A DNA stretch of 64,000 bases from Herbaspirillum autotrophicum (GCF_001189915.1 NZ_LFLS01000005.1:1-64000), one strand, 5' to 3'. Positions 9,401 to 19,982 are shown, numbered from the stretch's first letter. The notes: generated from the letters alone by a model not told the origin. Translations and numbers: made by a program.

Positions 9401-9982
9401 ATGAAAATCCGCTCTGCGTTGTATCGTTCCATTTTTACCGGCGCTGCCGCCGCCTGCCTCAGTCTGTCTGCACTGGCCGCACCGCTCAAGACTGACATCG
9501 CCAAAAGCACCGTCACCGTCGTGTTCAAGCAGTTGAATGTGCCGGTGGAAGCCAAATTCAAGAAATTCACGGCCACCATCGACTTCAACAGTGCCCAGCC
9601 GGAAAGCTCCAAAGCCAGCGTCGAAATCGACGTGCCGAGTTTCGACCTTGGTGAAGCCGAATACAACAAGGAAGTGCTGAAAAAGGAATGGTTCAATGCG
9701 GCCCAGTTTCCCAAGGCCACCTTTGTCGCCAGCAGCATCAAGGCGACTGCGGGCGCGCCTGCCGGCAGCAAGTATGATGTGACGGGCAAACTGACCATCA
9801 AAGGCAAGACTGCCGAGGTACGTTTCCCGCTGAGCGTCAAAAAAGAAGGCACTACTCAGGTCTTTGACGGGGCATTGCCAATCAAACGCCTGACCTTCAA
9901 CATCGGTGAAGGCGAGTGGAAAGATACCAGCATGGTGGCCGACGAAGTCACCATCAAGTTCCATGTCGTGACCACACCCTGA
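9401..9982 (+). CDS. YceI family periplasmic protein (first of two)
   Basis: The 193-residue product has a Sec signal peptide ([12 protein letters not shown]...LSALA, cleavage near residue 24). It is followed by a lipocalin-like YceI beta-barrel; family members bind isoprenoid lipids such as polyprenyl chains. ATG 9401 follows GAGGAAC and is preferred over the longer frame that overlaps the cytochrome gene. It sits 22 bp after the cytochrome b561 gene and 37 bp before a second yceI, so a three-gene unit is likely. The two YceI copies are clearly diverged from each other. Confidence 0.88.
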   Translation: MKIRSALYRSIFTGAAAACLSLSALAAPLKTDIAKSTVTVVFKQLNVPVEAKFKKFTATIDFNSAQPESSKASVEIDVPSFDLGEAEYNKEVLKKEWFNAAQFPKATFVASSIKATAGAPAGSKYDVTGKLTIKGKTAEVRFPLSVKKEGTTQVFDGALPIKRLTFNIGEGEWKDTSMVADEVTIKFHVVTTP

Positions 9983-10019
9983 ATTTTCCGATAAACGCTT
10001 ACAACCAAGGATGCACTCA

Positions 10020-10595
10020 ATGAAACTGACTACCGCACTCGCTACTCTCATCATCGCCGGCGCCGTCTCCGCTCCTGCATTTGCAGCAGATACTTATACT
10101 ATCGATCCAAGCCATACTTATCCAAGTTTCCAGGCCGATCACATGGGTATTTCCTACCTGCGCGGAAAATTCACCAAAACCAGCGGCACCATCGTGCTGG
10201 ACCGTGCCGCCAAGACCGGCACCATCGACATCGCGATTGATCCGGCATCGATCGATTTTGGCCATGCCAAGCTGAACGACCACGCCAAGTCGCCAGACAT
10301 GTTTGATGTGGAAAAATTTCCGACCATCACCTACAAGGGCCGCGCCATCAAATTTGATGGTGACAAGCCAGTCTCGGTAGAAGGTGACCTGACCATGCAC
10401 GGCGTCACCAAGCCGGTCAATCTGGTGATCGAGAAGTTCACCTGCATCCAGCATCCGATGCTCAAACGTGAAGTGTGCGGCGCCGATGCGTCGGCGACCT
10501 TCAACCGTGCCGATTTCGGTATCAACTACGGTTTGCCGCGCTTTGCTCCTGAGGTCAAGCTGGCAATTGAAGTTGAAGCACTGAAAACCAACTGA
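10020..10595 (+). CDS. YceI family periplasmic protein (second of two)
   Basis: The 191-residue protein has a clear signal peptide ending AFAA near residue 22. The mature protein opens [14 protein letters not shown], the normal YceI start (YxIDxxHs). It also has the [10 protein letters not shown] and MHGVTKPV blocks of the family. ATG 10020 has AAGG at 10007-10010 with good spacing; an ATG at 10011 is too close to that site. Three cysteines in the C-terminal half (Cys near FTCIQHP and REVCGADA) may form a disulfide. A terminator follows. Confidence 0.9.
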   Translation: MKLTTALATLIIAGAVSAPAFAADTYTIDPSHTYPSFQADHMGISYLRGKFTKTSGTIVLDRAAKTGTIDIAIDPASIDFGHAKLNDHAKSPDMFDVEKFPTITYKGRAIKFDGDKPVSVEGDLTMHGVTKPVNLVIEKFTCIQHPMLKREVCGADASATFNRADFGINYGLPRFAPEVKLAIEVEALKTN

Positions 10596-10607
10596 TCAGC
10601 CATACCC

Positions 10608-10646
10608 AAAAAAGCCGATGCATATGATGTGCATCGGCTTTTCTTG
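10608..10646 (+). terminator. Terminator after the second yceI
   Basis: A 13-bp perfect stem (aaaagccgatgca with tgcatcggctttt) and a 7-base loop are followed by TTGTTTT. It closes the b561-yceI-yceI unit. Confidence 0.88.
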
Positions 10647-10767
10647 TTTTAGATCATCTGTCTGATTTCAAAACCCGGCATAATTTTCGTACGTTTTTTG
10701 GGGTTTCCTGCAATTTTTCCCAAAACACGCTACTCTAACGCTGGACTTGATTAAGGATCACCGCAGT

Positions 10768-11403
10768 ATGTCGATAGCCGAACTTCGCAAAGATTACAGT
10801 CGCGCCAGTCTGTCAGAAGCTGATGTCGCGAGTGATCCGATTGAGCAGTTTTCACGCTGGTTTGACGAAGCCATCAAATCCGAACTCCCCGAACCCAATG
10901 CCATGAGCGTGGCTACCGTCGGCAACGATGGCCGGCCCTCATCGCGCATCGTCCTGATCAAGCAGGTGGATGCCAACGGTTTTACCTGGTTTACCAATTA
11001 CGAGAGCCGCAAGGGACTTGACATCAAAAAACACCCATATGTGGCACTACTGTTCCACTGGGTCGAACTGGAACGTCAGGTACGTATTGAAGGACAGATT
11101 GAACGCGTTTCCGCTGCCGAAAGCGACGCCTATTTTGCCAGTCGTCCGCTGCGCAGCCAGCTCGGCGCCATCGCTTCACAACAAAGTCAGCCCATCGCCG
11201 ACCGCAATCTGCTGGAAACACACTATGCGGCAGCGGAGCAGGAATATGGTTCGCACCCGGTACGGCCGCAACACTGGGGCGGCTACCGGGTGAAACCGGA
11301 ACGCATCGAATTTTGGCAAGGCCGTCCCTCGCGTCTGCATGACCGTATTTTGTACACACGGACAGCCAACGGCACGTGGGACAGGCAGCGCCTGCAGCCC
11401 TGA
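10768..11403 (+). CDS. pdxH: Pyridoxamine/pyridoxine 5'-phosphate oxidase
   Basis: PdxH is an FMN enzyme that makes pyridoxal 5'-phosphate from PNP or PMP. The 211-residue protein starts [10 protein letters not shown], as most PdxH do. It contains the [26 protein letters not shown] and [25 protein letters not shown] segments that bind FMN and substrate. ATG 10768 has AAGGA at 10753-10757; a TTG seven codons earlier is less likely. It is followed 50 bp later by cfa. Confidence 0.96.
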   Translation: MSIAELRKDYSRASLSEADVASDPIEQFSRWFDEAIKSELPEPNAMSVATVGNDGRPSSRIVLIKQVDANGFTWFTNYESRKGLDIKKHPYVALLFHWVELERQVRIEGQIERVSAAESDAYFASRPLRSQLGAIASQQSQPIADRNLLETHYAAAEQEYGSHPVRPQHWGGYRVKPERIEFWQGRPSRLHDRILYTRTANGTWDRQRLQP

Positions 11404-11453
11404 ATTGATACGGGGCACACTACAGCATCACATCACTTGCACGGAGGAAAATC

Positions 11454-12665
11454 GTGTTTTGGGAAAAGAAGCTAGCAGCCTGGGTAGATGAAATTCGTCA
11501 CGCATCGGCGTTGCCGTTGCGGCTCGAATTATGGAATGGTCGCCAGTTCGACTTCAGCGACGGTGCGCCACAAGTCACGCTGCGGATACCGGCAGTATCT
11601 GCGTTGACCTATTTGTTCAAGCCTTCGCTCTCCAATCTCGGAGAGGCTTATGTGGAAGGCAAGATCGAGGTCGACGGCCCGGTCAAAAGCATCATCAGTG
11701 TCGCTAATTCACTGGCGGCAAACACCCTCAAGGCCGAAGGCCGGCTATCCAGAATCTCCCGCTCGATCAAGCACAACAAGGAAAAGGATGCGGAGGCCAT
11801 TCGTTATCATTACGATGTCTCGAATGACTTCTACAAGTTGTGGCTGGACGAAAACATGGTGTATTCCTGTGCCTATTTCGAAGACGGCACCGAAGACCTG
11901 GCAACGGCGCAACTCAAGAAAATCGATCATATCCTGACCAAGATTCAGGTACGCCCGGGCGATACTTTGCTCGATATCGGTTGCGGCTGGGGTGCACTGG
12001 TCATTCGTGCGGCACAAAAGTTCGGCGCCAAATGCGTCGGCGTCACGTTATCCGAAAACCAGTTTGCACTGGCGGCGGAGCGCGTCGCCAAAGCAGGCCT
12101 GAGCGACCGGGTCGAGATCCGTCTGCAAGACTATCGCGACGTCAACGGCACCTTTGATCGGATCACCAGCGTTGGCATGTTTGAGCACGTCGGGCTGAAG
12201 AACCTGCCGATGTATTTTTCCCGTATCAATACCCTGCTGGCCGACGGCGGACTGGTCATGAACCATGGCATTACCACCACCGACATCGAAAACGGCGAGA
12301 CGCCCTACGGCGGTGGTGAATTCATCGATAAATACGTATTTCCGGCAGGCGAATTGCCGCATATCGGCACGGTGTTGAAAACCATGCAGCAAGGTGGCCT
12401 GGAGGCATTTGATGTGGAAAATCTGCGCCGCCATTACGCCAAAACCTGCGGCATCTGGGCCGACAATTTTGAAGCGAAGGCAGATCAGATCAGAAGCATT
12501 ACCGACGAGAAACGCTATCGTATCTGGCGCGTTTATCTGGCGGGCAGTGCCTATGGCTTTGATCGCGACTGGATTTCGCTGTATCAGGTAATCTGCGGCA
12601 AAGCGAATCGCAGCGCCACCGCCCTGCCTTGGTCACGCCGCTATATCTATGATGCCAACGAGTAA
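11454..12665 (+). CDS. cfa: Cyclopropane-fatty-acyl-phospholipid synthase
   Basis: Cfa methylenates the double bonds of membrane phospholipid acyl chains using S-adenosylmethionine, usually in stationary phase or under acid stress. The 403-residue protein has an N-terminal domain (about 1-100) and a SAM-dependent methyltransferase core with LLDIGCGWGALV near residue 170. Family blocks YSCAYF, SVGMFEHVG and PYGGGEFIDKYVFPAGELP are present. It starts at GTG 11454 with GGAGGAAA upstream; no ATG alternative fits the family start. The short form lacks extra N-terminal sequence seen in E. coli Cfa alignments, as is common for CfaA-type paralogs. Confidence 0.93.
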   Translation: MFWEKKLAAWVDEIRHASALPLRLELWNGRQFDFSDGAPQVTLRIPAVSALTYLFKPSLSNLGEAYVEGKIEVDGPVKSIISVANSLAANTLKAEGRLSRISRSIKHNKEKDAEAIRYHYDVSNDFYKLWLDENMVYSCAYFEDGTEDLATAQLKKIDHILTKIQVRPGDTLLDIGCGWGALVIRAAQKFGAKCVGVTLSENQFALAAERVAKAGLSDRVEIRLQDYRDVNGTFDRITSVGMFEHVGLKNLPMYFSRINTLLADGGLVMNHGITTTDIENGETPYGGGEFIDKYVFPAGELPHIGTVLKTMQQGGLEAFDVENLRRHYAKTCGIWADNFEAKADQIRSITDEKRYRIWRVYLAGSAYGFDRDWISLYQVICGKANRSATALPWSRRYIYDANE

Positions 12666-12674
12666 GCCGGCGAC

Positions 12675-13208
12675 TCAGTCCGGCTTGCTTTTCTCGGCAA
12701 AGACTTCTTTGAACTTGGCCAGTTTCGGCGCGACGACAAAAGCGCAGTAACCCTGGAAAGGATGTTGTGCAAAGTAGTTCTGATGGTAATCCTCAGCCTT
12801 GTAGTAGGTTTCTGCTGGGCTGAGTTCCGTCACCACCGGCGCATCCCAGACCAGCGCCATTTCGGCAATGATATGTTTGGCAGTATCGTGCTGAGCCGGA
12901 GACTGGGAATAAATCACTGACCGGTATTGCGTGCCGACATCGTTGCCCTGCCGGTTGAGAGTGGTCGGATCGTGAATGGTAAAGAATATTTCCAGAATTT
13001 CCCGATAACTGACCTGAGCCGGATCGAATGTCAGTTTGACCACTTCGGCATGACCGGTAGCGCCACCACACACCTGCTCATAGGTCGGTGCCGGAACATG
13101 GCCTCCGGTGTATCCCGATTCGACCTGCTGCACGCCCTTCAATTGCTGATAGACCGCCTCAAGGCACCAAAAACACCCGCCACCCAGAACTGCTGTTTCG
13201 CTTGTCAT
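12675..13208 (-). CDS. msrA: Peptide methionine-S-sulfoxide reductase MsrA
   Basis: MsrA repairs the S-epimer of methionine sulfoxide in proteins. The active-site GCFWC motif (Cys12 catalytic) lies close to the N terminus, as in the minimal cytoplasmic form. GGHVPAPTYEQVCGGATGHAE and the tail DYHQNYF are also typical. The 177-residue start at 13208 follows GGGGA; longer in-frame starts at 13232 and 13289 add sequence outside the family. It converges with cfa (9-bp gap). Confidence 0.95.
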   Translation of the reverse strand: MTSETAVLGGGCFWCLEAVYQQLKGVQQVESGYTGGHVPAPTYEQVCGGATGHAEVVKLTFDPAQVSYREILEIFFTIHDPTTLNRQGNDVGTQYRSVIYSQSPAQHDTAKHIIAEMALVWDAPVVTELSPAETYYKAEDYHQNYFAQHPFQGYCAFVVAPKLAKFKEVFAEKSKPD

Positions 13209-13491
13209 GATTTTCCCCTGATTGCTTGTCATACGTGAAACTCTAACGCAAATCTCTTTTTCATGGGCGTAATGTTGGTGCAGTGACACTCGACGCCAGA
13301 TTGCGGCCGGCTCACCTCACCTTAACATCGTGCTTATGCCGGTCAGCCTGCGGACCGGCAAATTAAATCCGTCCGACAGCCTGACCGATTACGCTTGCAT
13401 TCACCGGGAAATGGCGCCATCTGTAGTCATGCGCCGTACGATCGGTCATTTTTTCGGCATAATGCATCATTGGTCTGATTCCCCTTCTACT

Positions 13492-14007
13492 ATGTACATA
13501 CGCACTCCGCGCACCCCGTCAAACGACTTTGATGCGGCGCACTTCAAAAAAGCCTTATCGCAATTTGCCACCGGCGTTACCGTCATCACCACCCGTCTGG
13601 CCGATGGCACATTACTGGGGCTGACAGCCAGCTCATTCAACTCGGTGTCGCTGGCACCGCCGCTGGTATTGTGGAGTCTGTCCGACCGCGCCAGCAGCAT
13701 GCCGGTCTTTTCCGAAAATTCACACTATGTGATCAATATTCTGGGCGCCGGGCAGGCGGCATTGGCGGAACAGTTTGCGCGCAAGACCGGCGACCGTTTC
13801 GCCGGTGTCGACTTTACCTTGTCGCGCACCGGCCAGCCGGTTCTCACCGGCGCCTCAGCCTGGTTCGAATGTCATAACCGCAGCCGTTATCCGGAAGGCG
13901 ATCATGTGATTTTCGTGGGCGAAGTCGAGCATTGCGAAGTGTCGCCGCAAGCAGCGTTGATATTTCATGATGGTGGTTTTGTGCAGACGGCGAAGCTGGA
14001 GAAATAG
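13492..14007 (+). CDS. Flavin reductase family protein (FMN-binding)
   Basis: The 171-residue product has the split-barrel flavin reductase fold. The blocks FKKALSQFATGVTVITT, LTASSFNSVSLAPPLVLWSL and HVIFVGEVEHCE are typical of the small component of two-component monooxygenases. The partner oxygenase is not in the window. ATG 13492 is chosen because a homologous start (MYIRTP...) would be expected there and a -10-like element (cataat) precedes it; the longer frame from 13330 reads through non-coding sequence. Monocistronic, followed by a strong terminator. Confidence 0.85.
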   Translation: MYIRTPRTPSNDFDAAHFKKALSQFATGVTVITTRLADGTLLGLTASSFNSVSLAPPLVLWSLSDRASSMPVFSENSHYVINILGAGQAALAEQFARKTGDRFAGVDFTLSRTGQPVLTGASAWFECHNRSRYPEGDHVIFVGEVEHCEVSPQAALIFHDGGFVQTAKLEK

Positions 14008-14046
14008 TCGAAATAGTCCTGCCCGCTGCGCAAAACGGACAGACAA

Positions 14047-14080
14047 AAAAACAAAGCGCCCCGAGGGGCGCTTTGTTTTG
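14047..14080. terminator. Bidirectional terminator between the flavin reductase and ompW
   Basis: A 12-bp perfect stem (acaaagcgcccc with ggggcgctttgt) has a very short loop, an A-run on one side and TTTT on the other. It lies between convergent genes and can serve both. Confidence 0.9.
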
Positions 14081-14101
14081 CCTGACGCTGAAGTACTGCA
14101 A

Positions 14102-14842
14102 TCAGAACTTGTAACCAACGGATAGGAAACTCACGATCGGATCGAGTGTGATACTGGTTTTGTAATTCACAGCCGGAAAGAAATTGCTTGTAGGCGCGGT
14201 AGGACGTCCGGTGATTTCAGCATCTGTCTTCAACGGGATATACGAGACCGACAGGCTTACCGACCATTTGTCATCAATGTTATATGTTGCACCGGCATTG
14301 ATTACCGGTGCCCAAGAAGAGCTCAGCGATGCAGTTGCGGTACCGCCCGTCTTCAGCGACGCTACATTCTGGAATGTCGGCGACAATTCAACATCGGAAT
14401 ACCAAACGTAAGTGACACCGGCGCCTACAAACGGGCGGAACTTGCTATTGGCATCACCGAAGAAATACTTGGCGACGATGGCCGGGCTCCATTGCTTGGC
14501 CTTGCCCAGTTCGCCATACTGCGCCAAGTCACCTTGACCGGTCAGCTTGAATTTCGGCGGTATGCCCAGATCCGCTGTTACCGCAATATTGTCGGTAAAG
14601 AAGTGGGTCAACGCGATACCCAAGGTATCTGCAGTACCAACCGAGGAATGGCTGTTGGCGTTATAGCCCTTGAGAGGACCGTTCAGGGTCGTCAGACCTT
14701 CGCTCGAATCCTGCGGTGCCAGATGAAACCAGCCGACATTGATTACATTGCTGCCAGCGCTTTGCGCCATCACAGGCGCAGCAAAAGCGGCCATGACGGA
14801 GAGTGCTGCGATTTTAGGCAAAAGGGAAAATTGTTTGGTCAT
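14102..14842 (-). CDS. ompW: OmpW family outer-membrane protein
   Basis: This 246-residue protein has a signal peptide (about 1-26, ending PVMAQ). It is followed by an eight-stranded beta-barrel: NVGWFHLAPQDSSEG, GIALTHFFTDNIAV, KYFFGDANSKFRPFVGAGVTYVWY and a terminal aromatic SVGYKF. OmpW proteins form narrow hydrophobic channels in the outer membrane and respond to stress and oxygen. The final phenylalanine fits outer-membrane targeting. It is transcribed alone; its promoter should lie in the 260-bp gap upstream, which I could not resolve further. Confidence 0.93.
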   Translation of the reverse strand: MTKQFSLLPKIAALSVMAAFAAPVMAQSAGSNVINVGWFHLAPQDSSEGLTTLNGPLKGYNANSHSSVGTADTLGIALTHFFTDNIAVTADLGIPPKFKLTGQGDLAQYGELGKAKQWSPAIVAKYFFGDANSKFRPFVGAGVTYVWYSDVELSPTFQNVASLKTGGTATASLSSSWAPVINAGATYNIDDKWSVSLSVSYIPLKTDAEITGRPTAPTSNFFPAVNYKTSITLDPIVSFLSVGYKF

Positions 14843-15102
14843 GTATCGTCTCCAAATGTTGAGGGCATTTGCCCCGGTTTTATAGATTTCAGCCTCAAAA
14901 TCAAGATCTGTCGCGACTGTATCGTCGCTTGTGCGTCCTCAAGGTAAAGCCTTGCGGTTCCCTTTACACTCTTCAAACAAAAAGAACGTGCGTGCTATTC
15001 TTTCGCAGTACTATGCCAGCTTTAAATTGATTTGTATAGACGTGTATTTTTTTCACAACCGCCGTTGTCTGACCGTTGTTTTTTACGAACGAATGGACTT
15101 AA

Positions 15103-16125
15103 TCAGGCGGGCAGCAGGCGTTGCAATATGCCACTGGAATCATGCGCGGCGCGGCGCAGGCGATCATTGATGCCCTGCCACTGCGCATCTTGTGGCAATG
15201 CCTCCACCACGATCAGATCGGCTCCGGCCTGATCCATGCTGCGCAAGGCGGCATACAGTTGGTAGGCATAGGATGCGGCGTCGGCCGGCATCCGGATCAT
15301 GGCGGCGGCCGGAATAGCGGTGTTGCAGCGTTGAATCAAGGCTACCTTGTGACCCAGCGCAGCCAGGCGTCGGACGATTTCCGGCAATTCTGCCGGCGCC
15401 ACCATGGCGACCGGCGTATGCGGTGCATAGTGGGCATCCAGCGTACCTGAAGCGCGCGGAGCGGCGTGATCCGGCGCATTTGGTGCTACCCCCAGCACCG
15501 CAGTGATTTGATCGATGCTGATCTGCCCCGGCCGCAGCAAAACAGCGCCATGACTCGCCACGCGCGACAAGTCGACAATCGTTGATTCGATACCCACTTC
15601 GCTTTGTCCGCCATCCAGCACATACGCTACCGGGCTGCTGCCTTGCGCGCCGAATTCGTCATAGACGTGTTGTGCATTGGTCGGACTGACATGGCCGAAC
15701 TTGTTGGCGGAAGGGCCAGCAACGCCGCCCTTGCCGCCCTTGAATTCGCGCAGCAGCGCTTGCGCCACCGGATGCGAAGGACAACGCACGCCAATCGAAT
15801 CCTGACCGCCGGATACGGCATCGGGAATGTGTGGTGCGCGCTTGAGAATCAGTGTCAGCGGTCCGGGCCAGAACGCGGCAATCAGTGCTTCTGCTTCGGG
15901 CGGCACTTCTGCGGCCCAATACCCGATATCGGCTTCGGGCGACACATGCACGATCACCGGATGATTGGCGGGACGTCCCTTGGCAGCATAAATGGCGGCG
16001 ATGGCGGCGGGATTTTCGGCGTCACCGCCCAAACCGTAAACAGTCTCGGTTGGAAACGCCACCAGCTTGCCTTGCTCCAGTTCGCGGGCCGCCTTGCAGA
16101 CGGCTGCCTGATCGATATCGCTCAT
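15103..16125 (-). CDS. tsaC: L-threonylcarbamoyladenylate synthase, long Sua5 type
   Basis: The enzyme makes threonylcarbamoyl-AMP from threonine, bicarbonate and ATP for the t6A37 modification of ANN-decoding tRNAs. The YrdC domain (about 1-205) shows FPTETVYGLGGDA, AAKGRPANHPVIVH and GPSANKFGHVSPT. A C-terminal Sua5 domain (about 240-340) makes it the long form of 340 residues. It is the last gene of the fba-purC-purE-purK run, nine bases after purK. Confidence 0.93.
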   Translation of the reverse strand: MSDIDQAAVCKAARELEQGKLVAFPTETVYGLGGDAENPAAIAAIYAAKGRPANHPVIVHVSPEADIGYWAAEVPPEAEALIAAFWPGPLTLILKRAPHIPDAVSGGQDSIGVRCPSHPVAQALLREFKGGKGGVAGPSANKFGHVSPTNAQHVYDEFGAQGSSPVAYVLDGGQSEVGIESTIVDLSRVASHGAVLLRPGQISIDQITAVLGVAPNAPDHAAPRASGTLDAHYAPHTPVAMVAPAELPEIVRRLAALGHKVALIQRCNTAIPAAAMIRMPADAASYAYQLYAALRSMDQAGADLIVVEALPQDAQWQGINDRLRRAAHDSSGILQRLLPA

Positions 16126-16134
16126 GCCGCTCTC

Positions 16135-17340
16135 TTATTGCGCAATGCCGAGAATGGTGCAGGCCGCAGCGAACTGCTGTTGCGCTTGTTGCATGCTCTC
16201 GGCGACAAAAGTGATATGGCCCATCTTGCGTGCCCGACGCGCTTCGGCTTTGCCATACAGATGCAGATGCGCACCGGGCAAGGCCAGTATTTTTTCCCAC
16301 GCTGGTTCACGCGCAGCGACACTGTCATCATCAAACCAGACATCGCCAAGAATATTCAGCATCACCGCAAACGAGTGCTGACGCACGTCGCCCAGCGGCA
16401 AGCGCGCCATCGCGCGGACCTGCTGTTCAAACTGACTGGTAATGCAGGCATCAATCGAATAGTGGCCGCTGTTATGCGGACGCGGCGCCATTTCATTGAC
16501 CACCAGCGCGCCGTCTTGCAGCACAAAGAACTCAATGCACAGCACGCCGACATAGTCGAGCCGGGCAATGATGGCGAGTGCAGCATCCTGCGCCTGCTTC
16601 GCCGAGGCGGCCGAAACATTCGGACCTGGCACCATGGTCGTGAACAGGATGCCATCGCGATGCACATTCTCGGCAATCGGATACACCACTGCCTGTCCGT
16701 CGGCACCGCGTGCCACCAGCACCGACACTTCATAGGCCAGCGGCAGCATTTTTTCCAGAATGCAGGTCACGCCTTGCATGTCGGCGAAAGCACCGCGCAC
16801 ATCCTCAATACTGCGCACGCGGACCTGACCTTTGCCGTCATAACCCATGCGTACCGTTTTCAGAATGCCGGGCAACAACTCAGCCGGTATGGCATCGATA
16901 TCCGCTGCGGTGGCGATAATTCTGTGCGGCGCCGGTTGCACGCCCGATAGCAGACTGCAATCAGTGAAAAACTGCTTCTCCGCAATCCGGTCTTGCGCAA
17001 TCGATACGCCGCTCGCGGCCGGCGCCACAAAGGTCTGCTCCGCCAGCGTCGCCAGACTGACGGCCGACACGTTTTCGAATTCGGTCGTCACCGCTGCACA
17101 CAATCCGCCCAACTGCGCCAGACCATCTTCATCGGTATAGCCGGCATGAATATGCAGATCGGCCACCTGCCCGGCCGGACAATCCTGCTCCGCCTCCAGA
17201 ACCGCGACTTTAAAACCCAGACTCTGGGCGGCATGTGCAAACATGCGGCCCAACTGGCCGCCTCCCATCACGCCCAGCCAGGTGGCCGGAGTGGTTGACG
17301 GGATCGCTGCTGTTTTCAACGGGTGCTGCGTGTTACTCAT
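16135..17340 (-). CDS. purK: 5-(carboxyamino)imidazole ribonucleotide synthase
   Basis: PurK is an ATP-grasp enzyme that carboxylates AIR to N5-CAIR with bicarbonate and ATP. The 401-residue protein has the N-terminal [20 protein letters not shown] dinucleotide-like motif near residue 24, the ATP-grasp segment [10 protein letters not shown], and [17 protein letters not shown]. The gene overlaps the end of purE by 4 bp, so PurE and PurK are likely made together; they act in sequence. Confidence 0.97.
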   Translation of the reverse strand: MSNTQHPLKTAAIPSTTPATWLGVMGGGQLGRMFAHAAQSLGFKVAVLEAEQDCPAGQVADLHIHAGYTDEDGLAQLGGLCAAVTTEFENVSAVSLATLAEQTFVAPAASGVSIAQDRIAEKQFFTDCSLLSGVQPAPHRIIATAADIDAIPAELLPGILKTVRMGYDGKGQVRVRSIEDVRGAFADMQGVTCILEKMLPLAYEVSVLVARGADGQAVVYPIAENVHRDGILFTTMVPGPNVSAASAKQAQDAALAIIARLDYVGVLCIEFFVLQDGALVVNEMAPRPHNSGHYSIDACITSQFEQQVRAMARLPLGDVRQHSFAVMLNILGDVWFDDDSVAAREPAWEKILALPGAHLHLYGKAEARRARKMGHITFVAESMQQAQQQFAAACTILGIAQ

Positions 17341-17843
17341 GACGGCAATTTCATTTCCAGGGCAATTTGTGTTTGTTTTTCGCGGAAGGCCAGCAGTTTT
17401 GCGGCCAGCGCGTCATCGGTGACCGCCATCATGGCAATCGCCGACAGCGCCGCATTGGCGGCTCCGGCTTCACCGATGGCATAGGTTGCCACCGGAATGC
17501 CCTTGGGCATTTGCACGATGGACAGCAGCGAATCTTCACCGCGCAGGTACTTCGACGGCACCGGCACGCCAAGCACCGGCACAATGGTTTTGGCGGCGAT
17601 CATGCCCGGCAGATGGGCGGCACCGCCGGCACCGGCAATAATGGCGCGCAAGCCACGCGCACGGGCCTGCTCGGCATAGGCGAACATCTGATCCGGCATC
17701 CGGTGGGCAGATACGACCTGCGCTTCATGCGGGATGCCGAACTCTTTCAGAATCGCTACCGCATGCTGCATCACGTCCCAATCAGAGGACGATCCCATCA
17801 CGACGCCGACCAGCGGCTTGCTCACTGCGTTGTCCTTGCTCAT
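17337..17843 (-). CDS. purE: N5-carboxyaminoimidazole ribonucleotide mutase
   Basis: Class I PurE converts N5-CAIR to CAIR. The 168-residue protein carries [26 protein letters not shown] and the [11 protein letters not shown] loop with the active-site histidine. The presence of purK directly downstream (4-bp overlap) confirms the bacterial class I reaction. One base separates it from the purC stop. Confidence 0.97.
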   Translation of the reverse strand: MSKDNAVSKPLVGVVMGSSSDWDVMQHAVAILKEFGIPHEAQVVSAHRMPDQMFAYAEQARARGLRAIIAGAGGAAHLPGMIAAKTIVPVLGVPVPSKYLRGEDSLLSIVQMPKGIPVATYAIGEAGAANAALSAIAMMAVTDDALAAKLLAFREKQTQIALEMKLPS

Positions 17844-17844
17844 G

Positions 17845-18741
17845 TCAGTCCTTCAGCGTATTGCCGGTCAAGCGCTCCAGCGCTTCGCGATACTTGGCGC
17901 CGGTCTTGGCGATCACGTCTTCCGGCAACGGTGGCGCCGGCGGCGTCTTGTTCCAGCCCGGCACGGTTTCCAGATAGTCGCGTACGAATTGCTTGTCGAA
18001 CGATGGCGGCGACATGCCGACCTGATAGCTGTCAGCCGGCCAGAAGCGGGACGAGTCGGCAGTCAGCACTTCATCCATCAGATGCAGCACGCCATTGTCA
18101 TCGAGACCGAATTCAAACTTGGTGTCGGCAATGATGATGCCGCGTGTTGCTGCGTAGTCGGCAGCGGTCTGGTACAGCTTGATGCTGATCTCGCGCATCT
18201 TGCCGGCCAGTTCGGCGCCGATGCGTTGCTCCATTTCGGCAAAGCTGATGTTTTCATCATGCTCGCCCAGTTCCGCCTTGGCGGCCGGCGTGAAGATCGG
18301 TTCTGCCAGCTTGGCTGCCTGTTGCAGACCAGCCGGCAAGGTGATGCCGCAAATGGCACCGCTGTTCTGATAATCTTTCCAGCCCGAACCGATGATGTAA
18401 CCGCGCACCACGGCTTCGACCAGAATCGGCTTGAGGCGCTTGGCCACTACCGCACGTCCGCGCACCTGCTCGACTTCATTGGCCGCGACGACGGTTTCCG
18501 GTGCAATGCCGGTCAAATGATTGGGAACGATATCGCCCAGTTTGTCGAACCAGAAGTCTGACATCTGATTCAGCACTTTTCCCTTGCCCGGAATCGGTTC
18601 ATTCATGATGACGTCGAACGCCGACAAACGGTCAGTCGTCACGATCAGCAATTTGTCGTCGCCGACAGCATAGTTGTCGCGCACTTTACCGTTGCCCAAC
18701 AGCGGCAGCGAGGTAATGGAAGTTTTATACAGACTGGTCAT
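17845..18741 (-). CDS. purC: Phosphoribosylaminoimidazole-succinocarboxamide synthase
   Basis: PurC joins CAIR to aspartate with ATP to give SAICAR, the substrate that PurB cleaves. The 298-residue protein has GKVRDNY near the N terminus (nucleotide binding), the [20 protein letters not shown] segment, and DTKFEFG with [15 protein letters not shown]. The length and sequence are of the eukaryote/beta-proteobacterial longer type rather than the 237-residue E. coli type. First purine gene of the minus-strand run. Confidence 0.97.
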   Translation of the reverse strand: MTSLYKTSITSLPLLGNGKVRDNYAVGDDKLLIVTTDRLSAFDVIMNEPIPGKGKVLNQMSDFWFDKLGDIVPNHLTGIAPETVVAANEVEQVRGRAVVAKRLKPILVEAVVRGYIIGSGWKDYQNSGAICGITLPAGLQQAAKLAEPIFTPAAKAELGEHDENISFAEMEQRIGAELAGKMREISIKLYQTAADYAATRGIIIADTKFEFGLDDNGVLHLMDEVLTADSSRFWPADSYQVGMSPPSFDKQFVRDYLETVPGWNKTPPAPPLPEDVIAKTGAKYREALERLTGNTLKD

Positions 18742-18867
18742 TTTGGTTCCGCTTCATTCGATAGGCGGCGATGCCGGTAATCCTTACAGTCACCGGTGAC
18801 ACCGGTAAAGCACTGTCGTTGCCGCCAGTGCCGCCGGATCGTTTTATCAATCGCCTTTAAGTCAAAA

Positions 18868-18895
18868 ACCGGGACTGCGCATGCGAAGTCCCGGT
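18868..18895 (-). terminator. Terminator after fbaA
   Basis: A 9-bp stem (accgggact with agtcccggt) has a 10-base loop that is itself partly self-complementary. On the minus strand it is followed by TTTTT, fitting a Rho-independent terminator 23 bases after the aldolase stop. Confidence 0.8.
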
Positions 18896-18917
18896 CGCTT
18901 GGTGCGCTCGCTGCTGA

Positions 18918-19982
18918 TTACTGCACGATTTGCGAGAGTTCACCCTTTTTGTATTTCTCTGCCATTTTTTCCAGCGGGATGGACTTGATCTTGCCAGCCT
19001 GGCCTTCGCAACCGAACGACAGATAACGCGCCTTGCACACCAGCTTGGCCGCTTCGCGGGCCGGCTTGAGGTAATCACGCGGGTCAAACTTGGATGGATT
19101 TTCAAACAGGTAACGACGAATCGCGCCGGTCATGGCCAGACGGATATCGGTATCGATATTGATCTTGCGCACGCCGTGCTTGATGCCTTCCTGGATTTCT
19201 TCAACCGGCACGCCGTAGGTTTCCTTCATGTCGCCGCCGAACTGGCGAATTTCTGCCAGCAGTTCTTGTGGCACCGACGACGAACCGTGCATCACCAGAT
19301 GTGTGTTCGGGATACGGGCGTGAATTTCCTTGATGCGGTCGATGGCCAGAATGTCGCCGGTCGGCTTGCGCGAGAATTTGTACGCGCCGTGCGAAGTACC
19401 GATGGCAATCGCCAGTGCATCGCATTGGGTCAGCTTGACGAAATCGGCAGCCTGCGCGACATCGGTCAGCAATTGTTCACGGGTCATCTTGCCGTCGGCG
19501 CCGTGACCGTCTTCCTTGTCGCCCATCATGGTTTCGAGCGAACCGAGCACACCCAGTTCGGCTTCGACGGTAACGCCGATGGAATGCGAAAACTCCACCA
19601 CCTTGCGCGACACTTCGACGTTGTATTCATAGCTGGCAACCGATTTGCCGTCTTCCATCAGCGAACCGTCCATCATCACCGAAGTGAAACCGGACTTGAT
19701 CGCTGCCATGCAGACTGCCGGCGACTGACCGTGATCCTGATGCATGACGACCGGAATGTGCGGATACGCTTCGACCGCCGCTTCGATCAGGTGACGCAGA
19801 AACGCTTCACCGGCAAACTTGCGGGCACCGGCGGAGGCTTGCATGATGACTGGCGCGCCGACTTCATCGGCTGCCTGCATGATGGCAGTGACCTGCTCCA
19901 GATTGTTGACGTTGAACGCAGGCAGACCGTAACCGTTTTCAGCAGCATGGTCCAGCAGTTGACGCATCGATACGAGAGGCAT
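18918..19982 (-). CDS. fbaA: Class II fructose-1,6-bisphosphate aldolase
   Basis: This zinc enzyme interconverts fructose-1,6-bisphosphate with glyceraldehyde-3-phosphate and DHAP. The 354-residue protein shows the metal-binding [10 protein letters not shown] (near residue 80), AELGVLGS with EDGH, and [10 protein letters not shown]. It is of the CbbA/Fba subtype common in Calvin-cycle and other beta-proteobacteria. It lies downstream of pgk and pyk on the same strand, so three glycolytic/gluconeogenic enzymes are clustered. Confidence 0.96.
   Translation of the reverse strand: MPLVSMRQLLDHAAENGYGLPAFNVNNLEQVTAIMQAADEVGAPVIMQASAGARKFAGEAFLRHLIEAAVEAYPHIPVVMHQDHGQSPAVCMAAIKSGFTSVMMDGSLMEDGKSVASYEYNVEVSRKVVEFSHSIGVTVEAELGVLGSLETMMGDKEDGHGADGKMTREQLLTDVAQAADFVKLTQCDALAIAIGTSHGAYKFSRKPTGDILAIDRIKEIHARIPNTHLVMHGSSSVPQELLAEIRQFGGDMKETYGVPVEEIQEGIKHGVRKINIDTDIRLAMTGAIRRYLFENPSKFDPRDYLKPAREAAKLVCKARYLSFGCEGQAGKIKSIPLEKMAEKYKKGELSQIVQ

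Noticed and set aside
15604-16950. 448-residue plus-strand frame opposite sua5 and purK
   Set aside because: It is a shadow of two well-identified minus-strand genes; its protein is histidine/arginine-rich without any motif.
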